From Cervus elaphus (taxonomy: Eukaryota; Chordata; Mammalia; Artiodactyla; Cervidae): a DNA stretch of 64,000 bases. A program made the position numbers and the translations under genes. The notes beneath the pieces were generated by a model. That model was given only the letters and a program-made list of their open reading frames with translations. It was not told the origin of the DNA and did not search any database. This document shows positions 20,923 through 32,316 of this stretch, piece after piece. The first letter of the stretch is position 1; each line of letters opens with the position of its first letter. The stretch covers positions 53,723,037-53,787,036 of the forward strand of contig NC_057825.1 of assembly GCF_910594005.1 (NCBI RefSeq), in the 5' to 3' direction.

Positions 20923-22235
20923 ATAACAAACTGCAAGGGATTTTAAAAATGTGACATACCCCACACTAGAATTATAACCATAGAATTTAGCAGAGGGGGA
21001 AGGAATGGACTTACTGTCTCTTGTGACTAGGGCACTGGTTTTTAAGCTTAATGTCCAATTTCCTGGAGAGTCAGTGCCCGAGGAAGGTGCTAATGGGCAC
21101 AGCTGCTCTCCTGTTCTTCGCCATTCACACTTAAATGCACAGCAAGAGCAGAAATTCCTTTAAAACTAACCTAAGCAAATCAGGAGAGGAGCCAATACTG
21201 CATTGCAGACCTTGGCTCCATTTTTCTCCAAAAGAAGAACACCAAGCCTGCTGCAGAAATTTCAGGGACATTCAGTGCTTCATTTAAGATTTGAGCCTTG
21301 TCGTTGGTGTCTTGCTATTAATTTTTGTTTTTTCATTCTTTTGTTTTTAAGTGGAACTGCTGGGTGCTGCTGATATTTGTGATGTGACAAAATAATGACT
21401 CACTGCACAGAACTGGGGTGAACAGCCAGCAATTCACAGGGGAAATAAACACAGGAGCATTCATAAGGATTATCTTCCCAGCCAGCATGATGTGATATGA
21501 AACAAAGACATTTCGCTGCAGAAAGTGTTCTCCAGAGTCCAGAAGTGTGATCTTTGCTGCTTTCCAAATAGAAACTTTGTGGACAGGGTTCCAAAGTTCA
21601 GATACCTTGATTTCAGAGAACCACCTCTGACTTAACTTTCCCAGGGCATGAGCTCTAATGAAACAAGGCAGAGCCTTTTTTTTTTTTTCTCCTTTTTGCT
21701 CTTTGAAACATAAAAAAAAAAAACAACAGTCCTCACGGTTAGATCATTTTAAATGCCTCCTCCAGTGCCTCTTTCTGCTTATTGAATCACTTTTCTACTT
21801 CTTGATTTTGCAAGTGGAGTCAGCACAAATCAGACTGTTAACATATTTGAGTAATATATGGCCACTCTATGGGGGGAAAATGAGCACTGGCATTTCCTCA
21901 GTTAATGCTACTGAGAAAGTGCCAAAAACAAAGAAATATATTAATTGCTCTCTGCATGCCAAGAACTGGGCTAAATGCTCTGAAAACATTATCTTACATA
22001 ATCCTCACATCAACTACAGAAAATAAGTACTGAACTTCTACATTTAGAACCAAAGATGATCTGAGAGATGAACGCTAGGACTTCAATAGGAAATTGCTTT
22101 AGTGGCCCAGATGCCAGCAGCACCTATCACCCCTGAGCAATAATCAATTGTTGTGAAGAATGTGAGATACTATTGATAGAGACAGAATGAAGGGACAAAA
22201 CAGGTGATTAAATAGTTAATCTCACTAGTGGATTC
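20923..22235. other. No gene seen; MIR fragment
   Basis: A 122-codon frame (21658-22026) starts in a poly-T/poly-A patch and runs into an antisense MIR (21935-22030: 'tgccaagaactgggctaaat', 'ttacataatcctcacatcaa'). I do not regard it as a gene. Confidence 0.55.
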
Positions 22236-22237
22236 TA

Positions 22238-22572
22238 GGGACTCCCCTGGTAGCTTAACAGGTAAAGAATATACCTGCAATGCAGGAGACCGGGGTTCGA
22301 TTCCTGGATTGGGAAGATGCCCTGGAGCAGGAATAGGCTACCCACTCCAGTATTCTTGGGTTTCCCTGGTGGCTCAGATGGTAAAGAATCTGCCTGCAAT
22401 GTGGGAGACCTGGGTTCAATCCCTGGGTTGGGAAGATCCTCTGGAGAAGGGCATGGCATCCCACTCTAGTATCCTTGCCTGGAGAATCCCCATGGACAGA
22501 AGAGCCTGGCAGGCTACAGTCCATGGGGTCACAGAGTCGGACACAACTGAGCGACTAAGCACAGCACAGCAC
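22238..22572 (+). mobile_element. Dimeric Bov-tA-type SINE
   Basis: Head plus partial body, then head plus full body, with an (AGCAC)n tail. Overlapping frames on both strands are repeat shadows. Confidence 0.95.
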
Positions 22573-22597
22573 ACATGATTACAAGTAAAAAATAAAG

Positions 22598-22702
22598 GTT
22601 GTTATTGTTGTTCAGTAGCTAAGTCAAGTCCAACTGTCTGCGACTCCACTGACTGCAGGCTTGCCTGAACTTTACTATCTTCCGGAGTTTGCTAAAGTTC
22701 AT
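22598..22702 (-). mobile_element. BovB 3' end fragment
   Basis: Antisense tail with the diagnostic 'gttgttcagtagctaagtca' and 'ggagtttgctaaagttcatg'. Confidence 0.85.
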
Positions 22703-23170
22703 GAGACCCCTGTAAGTTGAATATTATTCAAGAAAGTAGGTTTGCTTACCCACAAAATCAATCAGGCTTGCTTAACAACAAAACCATTCAACAGAAACAC
22801 AGCACATGCCCCCAAACAATAAAACAATGGTGGCATGGGACCCACATCCTGCCCAGTGAGCAGTGAGTTAATGATCCCTAGAACATAATCTCTGCACACA
22901 TAAAAAAATAATAATTTGTGAACCTAGCTTGACCACACAGGGAAGAGAAAACTGCCCTGCTCAACCTGGAGGAGGAGCTAATGATGAAAATATGAAAGAC
23001 AAAGAAAGGTACTCCCCCTCTTGTCCTTTGATTATAAAACTGTAATAAGTTCTTGGGACAAGGCATTTCTCACCCACCCACTTGTAAGACTCATAAGTGT
23101 CATATTCTAATAAATCATTTCTTATTTACCATTTTCTCTTGAGGAATTTTCCTCTGCATTGAGACATAAA
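22703..23170 (+). mobile_element. Probable gammaretrovirus-like LTR
   Basis: A TATA-like 'gattataaaactg' at 23030 is followed 76 bases later by AATAAA (23109-23114), with 'cacccacccacttgtaagac' between them. The short R region is typical of class I LTRs. No internal retroviral genes are seen. The left limit abuts a BovB scrap and is approximate. Confidence 0.5.
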
Positions 23171-23316
23171 TGGACTATGGTACTGGAGTTCTTTGAAGCT
23201 CCCTTGAAAAGTTATCAATCCGTTTCACCATACTGAATACTATCCTGAAAGATGGCATGCCCAGTATTCCTTTTACCCCATTTCATGACATATGTTCCCT
23301 TATCAAACTTGGTCTT

Positions 23317-23412
23317 TGATGGGACTTCCCTCTGCTCTTCCAGGGGCACAAGTTCAATCCTTGGTCAAGAGAACTAGGATCCTGCATGCCTTTTGGTGCA
23401 GAAAAAAAATCT
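23317..23412 (+). mobile_element. CHR-type SINE, short form
   Basis: 'gggacttccctctgctcttc', 'gttcaatccttggtcaagag', 'ggatcctgcatgcctttt', then an A run. Confidence 0.75.
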
Positions 23413-23503
23413 TGGTCTCTGGAAATTGTCTCCATCAACTCATTTAGGTTAATCATTGAACTCACTTGTCCAAAAAACTTACATTTCCAGACTCATCTTT
23501 CCT

Positions 23504-23564
23504 AGTAGAAATTTATTGTAGGTAACCAATACATATATTTTTCCCAGTAGAAATTTATTGTAGG
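23504..23564 (+). repeat. Short tandem duplication beside a SINE
   Basis: 'agtagaaatttattgtagg' occurs at 23504-23522 and again at 23546-23564, a 42 bp period. The SINE follows the second copy at once. Confidence 0.9.
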
Positions 23565-23782
23565 AATTCCCTTGTGACTCAGATGGTAAAGAATCCACCT
23601 GCAATGTGGGAGACCTGGGTTCCTCCCCTGGATTGGGAAGATTCCCCTGGAGGAGGGCATGAAAACCTACTCCAGTATTCTTGCCTGGAAAATCCCCATG
23701 GACAGAGGAGCCTGGTGGGCTACAGTCCACGGGGCCACAAAGAGTTGGACAGTACAGAGCAATCAACACTGTCACTTTCACT
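23563..23782 (+). mobile_element. Bov-tA SINE
   Basis: Full-length copy with a degraded B box ('ggttcctcccctgg'). 'ccaatacat' after the SINE continues the sequence that follows the first copy of the 42 bp duplication. Confidence 0.93.
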
Positions 23783-23795
23783 TCAGCCAATACAT

Positions 23796-24470
23796 CCCGC
23801 TTAGCACAGCTGCTGTGGTTGGAACAAGGATGGGAATCACAGTGTGGGTAAGAATCTGAAAGGCGTTCTTAAGATTCTGTGGGGCTCATTTAAAATCCAG
23901 TTATGTGGAGCATCCTGAATCCCCATTTGATAGTTGTAAAAGCTCAGAACCACAGGGAGTAAGCAGTCTTCAGTTGAAGAAATTAGTTTTGAAAAGACTA
24001 GGATAGGAGTTCAGTTACCCTACAAAACTAGTGCTCTTCTCACCAGATTATAATGTTGAAGAATTGGCAAAGGAAACAAAGAAAGTGATAATAGAGGGAA
24101 AGTTCCAGGAGATTATATTTTTAGGAAAACTGAGAAAGGAATAAATTTCAGGTAGGAAACTTTCAGAATAGACTACACTGTTGTAGGAAATTCAATGAGA
24201 CTAGTGAGTGAAAAACAATCACCTGATTTAACTGTTGGTTTGATTAGTTTAAAAGTCACTGGAAACAGATGAGAGGGCAATTTTAGGGAAAAAAATTATG
24301 TGACATACACTAAGCTCATTAGAGCTGAAAGAAGAACAGGAAAAATAAATAGAATACCTCCAGCCATAAGGGAAACAAGAAAAGGAAATGGTACCTGGTG
24401 TACTAGAGTGGATTTTAGGATGGAAGTAACATAAGAAAGTTTATGGATAAAGAGGGATAGACTGATGATC
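23796..24470. other. No gene seen
   Basis: A-rich single-copy-looking DNA without a coding frame. Confidence 0.55.
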
Positions 24471-24471
24471 A

Positions 24472-24574
24472 GTTCAGTTCAGTTCAGTCGCTCAGTCGTG
24501 TCTGACTCTTCCTGACCCCATGGACCACAGCACACCAGGCCTCCCTGTCCATCACCAACTCCTGGAGTCTATAT
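24472..24574 (-). mobile_element. BovB 3' end fragment
   Basis: Antisense BovB tail with (TTCAG)n, 'tcgctcagtcgtgtctgact' and 'ccctgtccatcaccaactcc'. It runs straight into the long AT block. Confidence 0.92.
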
Positions 24575-25388
24575 TATATTATATATAATATTATATTTTA
24601 TAATGTATAGCATTAACATCTAATATTAATATTAATATTCAATTAAATATATAATTAATTATTGCTAATATATAATTATATAAATATGTTATATACAATA
24701 ATATATAATATATCTTTAATACTTATATATTTATATAATATATTGTAATAGTATAATATCAAATGTTATATATTTTAATAATATAAATTTAACATTTAAT
24801 TTAGTTATAATAAATATTAATAAATTTAATAATATAATAATATATTAAATGTATAATATAATGTTTATAATATATTAATAATGTATAATATAAAATATAT
24901 TATATAATATATAATATAATGAATACATATGTATAATACATACATATATACATATACATATAATATATATTACATTGTACATACTATATAGGTTTATATG
25001 TATATGTGCTTATATAATATTACATAGTATATATAATATAATATGTATATATACATATAGTATAAATTATAAAATATATGTATATAATTATATGTATATA
25101 TATTTATGTACTATATGTGTATGTAATATAGTATATTATTATATATATAATGTGTTATGAATATATATTATATGCTTTAATGTATATCACATGTATATAT
25201 AATATGTATATACAATATATATGATGTATAATATATGATATGTATATATAATATATACATATATGGTATTTATACATTATATAGTATATTATATATATTT
25301 ATAAATGTATATATATGTATATGCACACATATATACCTTTATATATACATATAAATATAATACAATATATACATGTATATAACTGCTT
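24575..25388. repeat. Long AT-rich low-complexity block 1
   Basis: About 810 bases of almost only A and T, with TATAATAT-like units and sparse G or C. It should melt easily and can form many small hairpins. The open frames inside (for example 24975-25160) are composition artefacts. Confidence 0.97.
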
Positions 25389-26744
25389 ACATAATTTTGG
25401 AGACTTGGTAGGTCTAAATTTGCAGGGTAAGTTGGCAGGTAGGACACCCAGGGAGGAGTTACAGTCCTGAGTCCAAAGGTTATTGGTTGGCCGAATTGCT
25501 TCTTGTTCAGAGGAGGTCATTCTTTGTTCTGTTAAGAACTTCAGCTGATTGCCTCTCAGATTGTTGAGGGTAATCTACTTCACTCAACATACACTAGTTT
25601 CAACATTAATCTAATTAAAAAAAATAAAGCAAAATATCTTCCCAGAAACATCCATAATGAAAAAGCTGGGCACTGTGGTCCAGTCAATTTTACACAGAAA
25701 GTTCCCCATCCCCCTGGTAAGCAAGGTAATCAGAATTTATTATCTCTAAGAATTTTTGTTGGTTAAGGTTTTGCTTTCTTTGGCCATATATATATATATC
25801 ATTGAGACTTATTACCACACTCTTCTCTGTCCCAGTTCCCACTACACTTTTTTTTTCTTCGTTTAAGTTTCCAATATTCTTCCCTATTTTCTGATCTTGA
25901 CCCTGACCAAACAGGGAGGAGTAGACTCTGTGGAAGGCAGGGGGATGCTGTTTGGACTAAATTCTTATGTGCTTATTTTCTGTAAAAATATAATGACGTT
26001 ACTGTTCTCTGCTCCCCTGGGGCTCTTGTACCTTTTCATTTTGAGTTCAGTAGCCATAATGAAGTTAAGATGATGCATGTGAAATGAAAATTTTCTGGTC
26101 CAGATACAATTATACCCTTCTCAGTGTCTTATTTTTTTTTTTTCAGTAAATATTCATTTAGCAGCCTCAGGTAGCAGAATTAATGATTACAATTTTGCCT
26201 CAAACAAAGGAGAAGACAAATACTGTAATTATATAAAGTACAAATCAAATCACCTAATTAAATAGAGAAAGAAAATCTGCAATAATTACCGAGTATAGGC
26301 CAGTCACCAGTGCACAGGAAAATAACCATAATTTTAAGAAATACACCAATGCCTGATTTATTGAGGTAAATATAATGAACAAATGCATTTTTACTGAAAA
26401 AATAAAAGTTTCATCTATAGTAAATTAATCTTAAATAACTCCTCAAGTGTGGGATTTCAGAATTTCCTATCTGTATTTCTTCAGAGAATTGAAAACAAAT
26501 TATTCATTCTAGCTGAAAAGAACATTAAAATTTAACTGTGGGAACTTAAATACATGAAGTCCAAACTTCATGAAGGCACTGTGATAACGGCCAGACCATT
26601 ATAGCAACATTACATACAATGCTTAGCTTGTAGACATCTGATTCATTCTGTTTTCTTTGGTACCATGGTTCACAGATTGTTGCCCTAAATGCCCAAATTA
26701 TTTCCTGGGGAGGGTTGACTCTGCGTACCCAAGTGGACGCTATA
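25389..26744. other. No gene seen
   Basis: About 1.35 kb between two AT blocks. It contains a short (TA)n run (25788-25799) and a poly-T run near 26130. No coding evidence. Confidence 0.5.
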
Positions 26745-27178
26745 TATAGGGTCCTCTTATATATATTATATATAAATTATATTAATATATAGTATGTATT
26801 TGTATATTATATATACATATATTATATGTATTGTGTATATTATTATATGTATAATATGTATTATTATATTATAAGTATAATATAATATGTATATACACAT
26901 ATAATACATATAATACACATATAATACATATTGCTATATGTACACATATTATATACACATACATACACATACATATATATCATATAATATACACATAATA
27001 CATACAATATTATTTATACATATATAATGTATATACAATACATTATATTAATATCTTATATATAGCAATATAATATTATGTTTTATTATATATTATATGT
27101 ATATTATAGTACTATGCATTTATTATTATACATATATAATTATCTATAATATACAGACACACACATATATACACACAT
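26745..27178. repeat. Long AT-rich low-complexity block 2
   Basis: About 430 bases of TATA/TATTATA units shading into CA-bearing units at the right end ('cagacacacacatatataca'). Confidence 0.95.
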
Positions 27179-27740
27179 TTTATTATTTGTTTATTTGAAG
27201 AAATCTAATACCCCACATTGAACTAATTATTGTTGCTTTTATTATTGTTATTTTTAATCAGAAAATATTTCCATTTGAACTGCTTTGTGCAAGACAGTGG
27301 GCAAGGTATATTGGCAGAGACTTAGAATCGGAAAATCTGGTGATAGTCTATATCAGGTAACTTACTACCACAGATCAATACCAGGTCTCACGGAAGGAGG
27401 TGAGTGGCAGGCAAGGGAGTGAAACTTTGTATTTACAGCCACTCTCCATGGTTTGCATTACTGCCTGAGCACCCTTCCTGTCAGATCAGTGTCAGCATTA
27501 GATTTTCAGAGGAACCGGATCCCTATTATGAATTGCACATGTGAAGGATCTAGGTTGTAGGTTCCATATGAGAATCGAAAGCCTAATGTGGAGCTGAGGC
27601 AGTGATGCACTGGGGAGTGGCTGCAAATACAGATTATCATTAGCAGAGAGGTTTGACTGCACAGAGACCATAATAAATCAACTATTTTCAGACTCATATC
27701 AAAATTATCAGTTAGTGGCAAATGGCAATTGTATAAATAT
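27179..27740. other. No gene seen
   Basis: Single-copy-looking DNA. Minus-strand frames overlapping this stretch derive mainly from the SINE on the right. Confidence 0.5.
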
Positions 27741-27753
27741 TTCATTATATATT

Positions 27754-27975
27754 TTGACTTCCGTTGTAGCTCAGTCAGTAAAGAATCTGCCTGCAGTGCA
27801 GGAGACCTGGGTTCAATCCCTGGGTTGGGAAGATCCCCTGGAGAAGGAAATAACAATGCACTCCAGTATCCTTGCCTGGAAAATCTCATGGACAGAGGAG
27901 CCTGGTGGGCTACAGTCCATGGGGTCACAAAGAGTTGGGCACGGCTGAGCAACTAACACTCACTTACTTACTTAC
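27754..27975 (+). mobile_element. Bov-tA SINE with target duplication
   Basis: Full-length copy with an (ACTT)n tail. TTCATTATATATT is duplicated exactly (27741-27753 and 27976-27988). Confidence 0.97.
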
Positions 27976-27989
27976 TTCATTATATATTA

Positions 27990-28135
27990 CAATGCAATAA
28001 CAATAAAAATAAAGTGCATAATAAATGTAATGCACTTGAATCATCCAGGAAACAATCCCCCTGCCCCCTTGGTTCATGGAAAAATTGTCCCATGAAACCA
28101 ATCCCTGATGCCAAAATGGTTGGGGACCATTGGTC
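27990..28135 (-). mobile_element. Old hAT-type DNA transposon fragment
   Basis: Antisense relative of the fragment at 14890-15082: 'gcacttgaatcatccaggaa', 'ttcatggaaaaattgtccca', 'atggttggggaccattggtc'. Confidence 0.6.
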
Positions 28136-28312
28136 TATATTATAGAGACCAGAGTCACTGTATGTCTCTCTGAAATCTGTTTCCTCTTCTGTAAGATGAA
28201 GAGGGTACACATGGACTGAAGTTCTTTGCCAATGTAAAGTATTGAATATATGACACTTATTCATTTGATAATCATTGCCAGAAACATTAGAGTTTTTTTT
28301 AGTGATGAATGA

Positions 28313-28536
28313 GTACATGCATGCACACTCAGTTGTTCAGTCAAGTCCAACTCTTTGCAATCCTATGGACTGTAGCCTACCAGGTTCCTCTGTCCTTGGG
28401 ATATCCCATGCAAGAATACTGGAGCAGATTGCCATTTCCTTCTCCAGGGGATTTTCCTCACCCAGGGATCCAACCCGTGTCTCCTATATCTCCTACATGG
28501 GCAGATGGATTCTTTACCACTGAGTCCCCTGGGAAG
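28313..28536 (-). mobile_element. Bov-tA SINE
   Basis: Antisense copy with a (CATG)n tail. The left flank 'agtgatgaatga' (28301-28312) corresponds to 'ggtgataaatga' on the right. Confidence 0.94.
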
Positions 28537-28538
28537 TG

Positions 28539-28578
28539 GTGATAAATGACTTAGTGATAAATGACTTAGTGATAAATG
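28539..28578 (+). repeat. 15 bp tandem repeat beside the SINE
   Basis: GTGATAAATGACTTA occurs twice, followed by a partial third unit. The unit contains the right target duplication of the SINE. Confidence 0.9.
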
Positions 28579-28951
28579 GATGCTATGCAGGCCTTATCTC
28601 ACTGGATCTCTTTATATGGCAGCATCACAAACTGCCATCACACCTTCTTTGTTGAGGGGCTCTTCCCCTCACATGGTTTCAACAACACATTTCCTTCTGT
28701 TTCTGCTCCAGGCAGAGGCAACAACTGAAAAAAATATTTATAATAAATATGGCAAAAGTTTGATTTTCCCAATAAAACAGAAATACAGACAAAGCATTAA
28801 AATCTCACTGGGGCAAAAAACAGTAACTGAATATTGTCAAATAAGGAGATTCAGTGATTGGTAAATATTGAAAAAATATTTAACTTCATAATTAAATAAT
28901 TACCAATTATAATGATGTATAGAGTTTTTCAACCATAAAATTAGCAAAGGT
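28579..28951. other. No gene seen
   Basis: A short plus-strand frame (28580-28864) has no recognisable features. Confidence 0.5.
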
Positions 28952-28964
28952 TTCTCTTATTTTA

Positions 28965-29119
28965 GGGCTTCCCTGGTGGCTCAGAGGTTAAAGCGTCTGC
29001 CTCCAATGTGGGAGACCCAGGTTCAATCCCTGGGTCAGGAAGATCCCCTGGAGAAGAAAATGGCAACCCACTCCAGTATTCTTGCCTGGATACGACTGAG
29101 CAACTTCACTTCAGACTTC
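28965..29119 (+). mobile_element. Internally deleted Bov-tA SINE
   Basis: The head and first part of the body run to 'attcttgcctgga' and then jump to 'tacgactgagcaacttcac'. About 60-70 bases of the body are missing. TTCTCTTATTTTA is duplicated exactly (28952-28964 and 29120-29132), so the insertion is otherwise intact. Confidence 0.94.
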
Positions 29120-29265
29120 TTCTCTTATTTTAATTCAATACCTGACATGAGGGTGTGGTGAGCCTGGCAGGGATGGTATAAATTGGTAGAGAGCTTTTAA
29201 AAGGCAATTTGGTAATGTGTATCAAGAGACTTAAAATATTCAAGCCCACAGATTTATATCTAGGT

Positions 29266-29395
29266 ACTTGGGAAGATCCCCTGGAGAAGGAAATGGCAGC
29301 CCACTCCAGTATTCTTGCCTGGAAAATTCCATGGATAGAGGGTCCATGGGATCACAAAGAGTGGGACACGACTGAGCAACTTCACTTTCACCTTT
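29266..29395 (+). mobile_element. 5'-truncated Bov-A SINE
   Basis: It starts inside the body at 'cttgggaagatcccctggag', lacks 'ggagcctggtgggctaca', and ends 'gcaacttcactttcac'. Confidence 0.9.
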
Positions 29396-29699
29396 ATTAT
29401 GCATTATATATAAACCAGGGGTGTGGGGAGAGTTTATATACATGGGTACTTATTAATACAGCATTATGTAAAATAACAGAAAAAAGAAAGAATAATCAAA
29501 AATAAATACATGTGTAATTAAATTATACACTCACTTGACTAAAAAAACTAAGAAGCCACTGAAAATTACATTTAGAGTTTTTAATAATGTCAGAAAAAGT
29601 TATATCATAATGTTAAATGAAAAATTAAATCAGATACAAAGCTAAACTTAGAATAAAGTTCCCTTGAAAACATTTGTTCCATTGCCCATAATGCCACAG
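29396..29699. other. No gene seen
   Basis: A-rich DNA, no coding frame. Confidence 0.5.
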
Positions 29700-30762
29700 A
29701 GGTCACAGATCTGGTGACAATTCCATACATTCTGAAAGAGATGGGCATACCAGACCACCTGACCCACCTCTTGAGAAACCTGTATGCAGGTCAGGAAGCA
29801 ACAATTAGAACTGGACATGGAACAACAGACTGGTTCCAAATAGGAAAAGGAGTACATCAAGGCTGTATATTGTCACCCTGCTTATTTAACTTATATGCAG
29901 AGTACATCATGAGAAATGCTGGACTAGAAGAAGCACGAGCTGAAATCAAGATCTCCAGGAGAAATATCAATAACCTCAGATATGCAGATGACACCACCCT
30001 TATGGCAGAAAGTGAAGAACTAAAAAGCCTCTTGATGAAAGTGAAAGAGGAGAGTGAAAAAGTTGGCTTAAAGCTCAAAATACAGAAAACTAAGATCATG
30101 GCATCTGGCCCCATCACTTCATGGGAAATAGATGGGGAAAGAGTGGAAACAGTGTCAGACTTTATTTTTTGGGGCTCCAAAATCACTGCAGATGGTGATT
30201 GCAGCCACGAAATTAAAAGACGCTTACTCCTTAGAAGGAAAGTTATTACCAACCTAGATAGCATATTGAAAAGCAGAGACATTACTTTGCCAACAAAGGT
30301 CCATCTAGTCAAGGCTATGGTTTTTTCCAGTGGTCATGTATGGATGTGAGAGTTGGACTGTGAAGAAAGCTGAGTGCTGAACAATTGATGCTTTTGAACT
30401 GTGGTGTTGGAGAAGACTCTTTAGAGTCCCTTGGACTGCAAGGAGATCCAACCGGTCCATCCTAAAGGAGATCATTCCTGGGTGTTCATTGAAGGGACTG
30501 TTGAAGCTGAAACTCCAATACTTTGGCCACCACATGTGAAGAGTTGACTCATTGGAAAAGACCCTGATGCTGGGAGGGATTGGGGGCAGGAGGAGAAGGG
30601 GACGACAGAGGATGAGATGGCTGGATGGCATCACTGACTCGATGGACATGAGTTTGAGTGAACTCCAAAAGTTGGTGATGGACAGGGAGGCCTGGTGTGT
30701 GGTGATTCACGGGGTCACAAAGAGTCGGACACAACTGAGCAACTGAACTGAACTGAACTGAT
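29700..30762 (+). mobile_element. 5'-truncated BovB (RTE) LINE
   Basis: Sense BovB from within the reverse transcriptase to the 3' end, finishing in repeated 'ctgaa' units (30745-30762). After 30349 the reading continues in another frame (a one-base slip in 'gttttttccagtggtcatg'), carrying the RTE C-terminal region to about 30735. The left limit is fuzzy by about 25 bases. Confidence 0.96.
29714..30349 (+). pseudogene. BovB reverse transcriptase fragment
   Basis: A 211-codon open frame. Residues 41-62 hold RT motif B (KGVHQGCILSPCLFNLYAEY) and residues 90-93 the catalytic YADD. Residues 100-190 hold the usual RTE segment (ESEELKSLLMKVKEESEKVG, KIMASGPITSW, FIFWGSKITADGD, KRRLLLRRKV). An intact BovB protein is roughly a thousand residues with an APE-like endonuclease first. 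Here the endonuclease, linker and RT fingers are gone and a frameshift removes the C-terminus. In the live element this enzyme copies RNA at nicked chromosomal DNA. This copy cannot act alone even though its active-site motif is intact. Confidence 0.95.
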
Positions 30763-30839
30763 GATGTTAGCTATAGGGAAATCTAACTACTTCCTGACAC
30801 AGTCCATTGTGTTCTGTTTCTGATAAGTCAGCTATAGTA

Positions 30840-30955
30840 ATGAACATAGGATTGTATAGTTGGGAGGAAATTGAATGAGATAATGCATTGCAGGTGCTTA
30901 CCAGAGTGCTTGGCACATGGCACAAAATCAATGAAATGTTAGCTTTAAAGATAAA
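30840..30955 (+). mobile_element. MIR SINE fragment
   Basis: Sense MIR 3' part: 'gaatgagataatgcattgca', 'gtgcttggcacatggcacaa', 'caatgaaatgttagct'. Confidence 0.7.
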
Positions 30956-30959
30956 GGGC

Positions 30960-32090
30960 ATAATCTTCCTCCATAATTTCAGTTAAATGAAAGCTTTCTT
31001 CATCAGTCACTTGACCAACCAATTTATATTGATTGATTGCTCTGAGCCAGAAAGTGTGCCATTGCAACACAGATTCACATATTCACCACTACAGGAACTG
31101 ACAAAGTAGACGTTTGCGCCAAGTGATGAGGGAAATAGCTCTCTTTGTGCCTCATAGAATTTTTTTTTTCCTCTAAATATATTGTGCTTCAGTTTTCCCT
31201 CCACTCTTGCTCCAAAAAGGGTATAATTTCTATTTAAGGGGCAAGAAATAGAGTTTGGCAGAATAATGACAACAACTAATGGACTTTAGAAAGAGTAAAT
31301 GTGACTTGGGTGATTTACTAGTGATTTATTTTCAAATCTGGGAGAAAAAAGTAACTAAGAACAGAAGAGTTTTCTAATTCGTATTTCACTTAAAATGCCA
31401 CTGTGTATTTCCTGAAATGTTAATGACAAAATTAGCTTCATGTGTGGTGAAAAAGAAACCATTCAAAGGCTTGAACAGGAAAGCACCACAAATGAAATAG
31501 TCCCCAGAGTGTGTTCCAGATTGGAGCAGAGATGTGGTGGTCTGGAAGCAAGAGTAAAATGCAATGGATTGCATAATAATTGCAAACAGTAGTGTTTGGG
31601 AAACATTATCAACCATGTGGGTGGAATGTAAAAGCTCAATGGGAAAATATAAGAAGTGAGAATAAACAATAGCATGCTGCTACTACAACCCCAGGATAAC
31701 ACTCTGAATTTCAGTATCTCACTTTCCTCATTCACATTCAAATATACATGCAGAGAGCTCTTTAGGAAGGGAAGATTATGAATCTCAATTGATCTCCAAA
31801 CTTCTTTAGGACAGAGGAAAAGGAAATGGTCTGTGGTTTTAGAAATAATTGAACATTTATAGAATTCAAAGCATCTTCACCAGCATTATTACATTTATAC
31901 TCACCAACCCATGCATGTTAGAAAGATGAAACATTAATATTCCCTTTATAGGAAAGGAAAACCAGGGTAGGCAGAAAACAGAGCTGAAACACAGAAGTTA
32001 GTCTTTAGGGTACAAAACCCATGCTTCCCTTTCCTTCTACTACAAAAGGAGAGACTTGGGCAAAAATACTGCTTTTTGTGATGCTAAATG
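30960..32090. other. No gene seen
   Basis: 1.1 kb of single-copy-looking DNA. Two overlapping minus-strand frames (31386-31741) lack any family feature. 31855-31960 may be a decayed antisense MIR. Confidence 0.5.
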
Positions 32091-32097
32091 TCAACAT

Positions 32098-32313
32098 GGG
32101 TTTCCCAGGTGGTACATTGGTAAGGAATCTGCTTGTCAATGCAGGAGACTCAGGAGAGGCAGGTTGGACCCCCAGGTCAGGGAAATCCCCTGGAGTAGGA
32201 CATGGCAAACTGCTCCAATATTCTCGCCTGGAAAATTCCGCAAACAGAGGAACCTGGTGGGCTAAAGTCCATGCAGTCACAAAGAGTCGGACACGATTGA
32301 TCACAACAACAAA
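32098..32313 (+). mobile_element. Bov-tA SINE
   Basis: Full-length, fairly diverged copy with an (AAC)n tail. 'aaatgtcaac' and 'aaatgtcaat' flank it. Confidence 0.93.
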
Positions 32314-32316
32314 CAA

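Noticed and set aside
21658..22026. 122-codon plus-strand frame
   Set aside because: It begins in a homopolymer patch and ends in an antisense MIR. No protein family was recognised.
9556..23170. Two probable LTRs taken as the ends of one provirus
   Set aside because: They differ in sequence, and the 12 kb between them holds L1, MER and SINE sequence with no retroviral genes.
24975..25160. 61-codon Tyr/Ile-rich frame
   Set aside because: Composition artefact of the A/T-only block.
27506..27952. 148-codon minus-strand frame
   Set aside because: The N-terminal third is antisense SINE; the rest has no recognisable domain, splice context or codon pattern.
28539..28578. Short direct repeats, possibly CRISPR-like
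   Set aside because: The units are contiguous with no spacers, and the host is a mammal; it is simple slippage.
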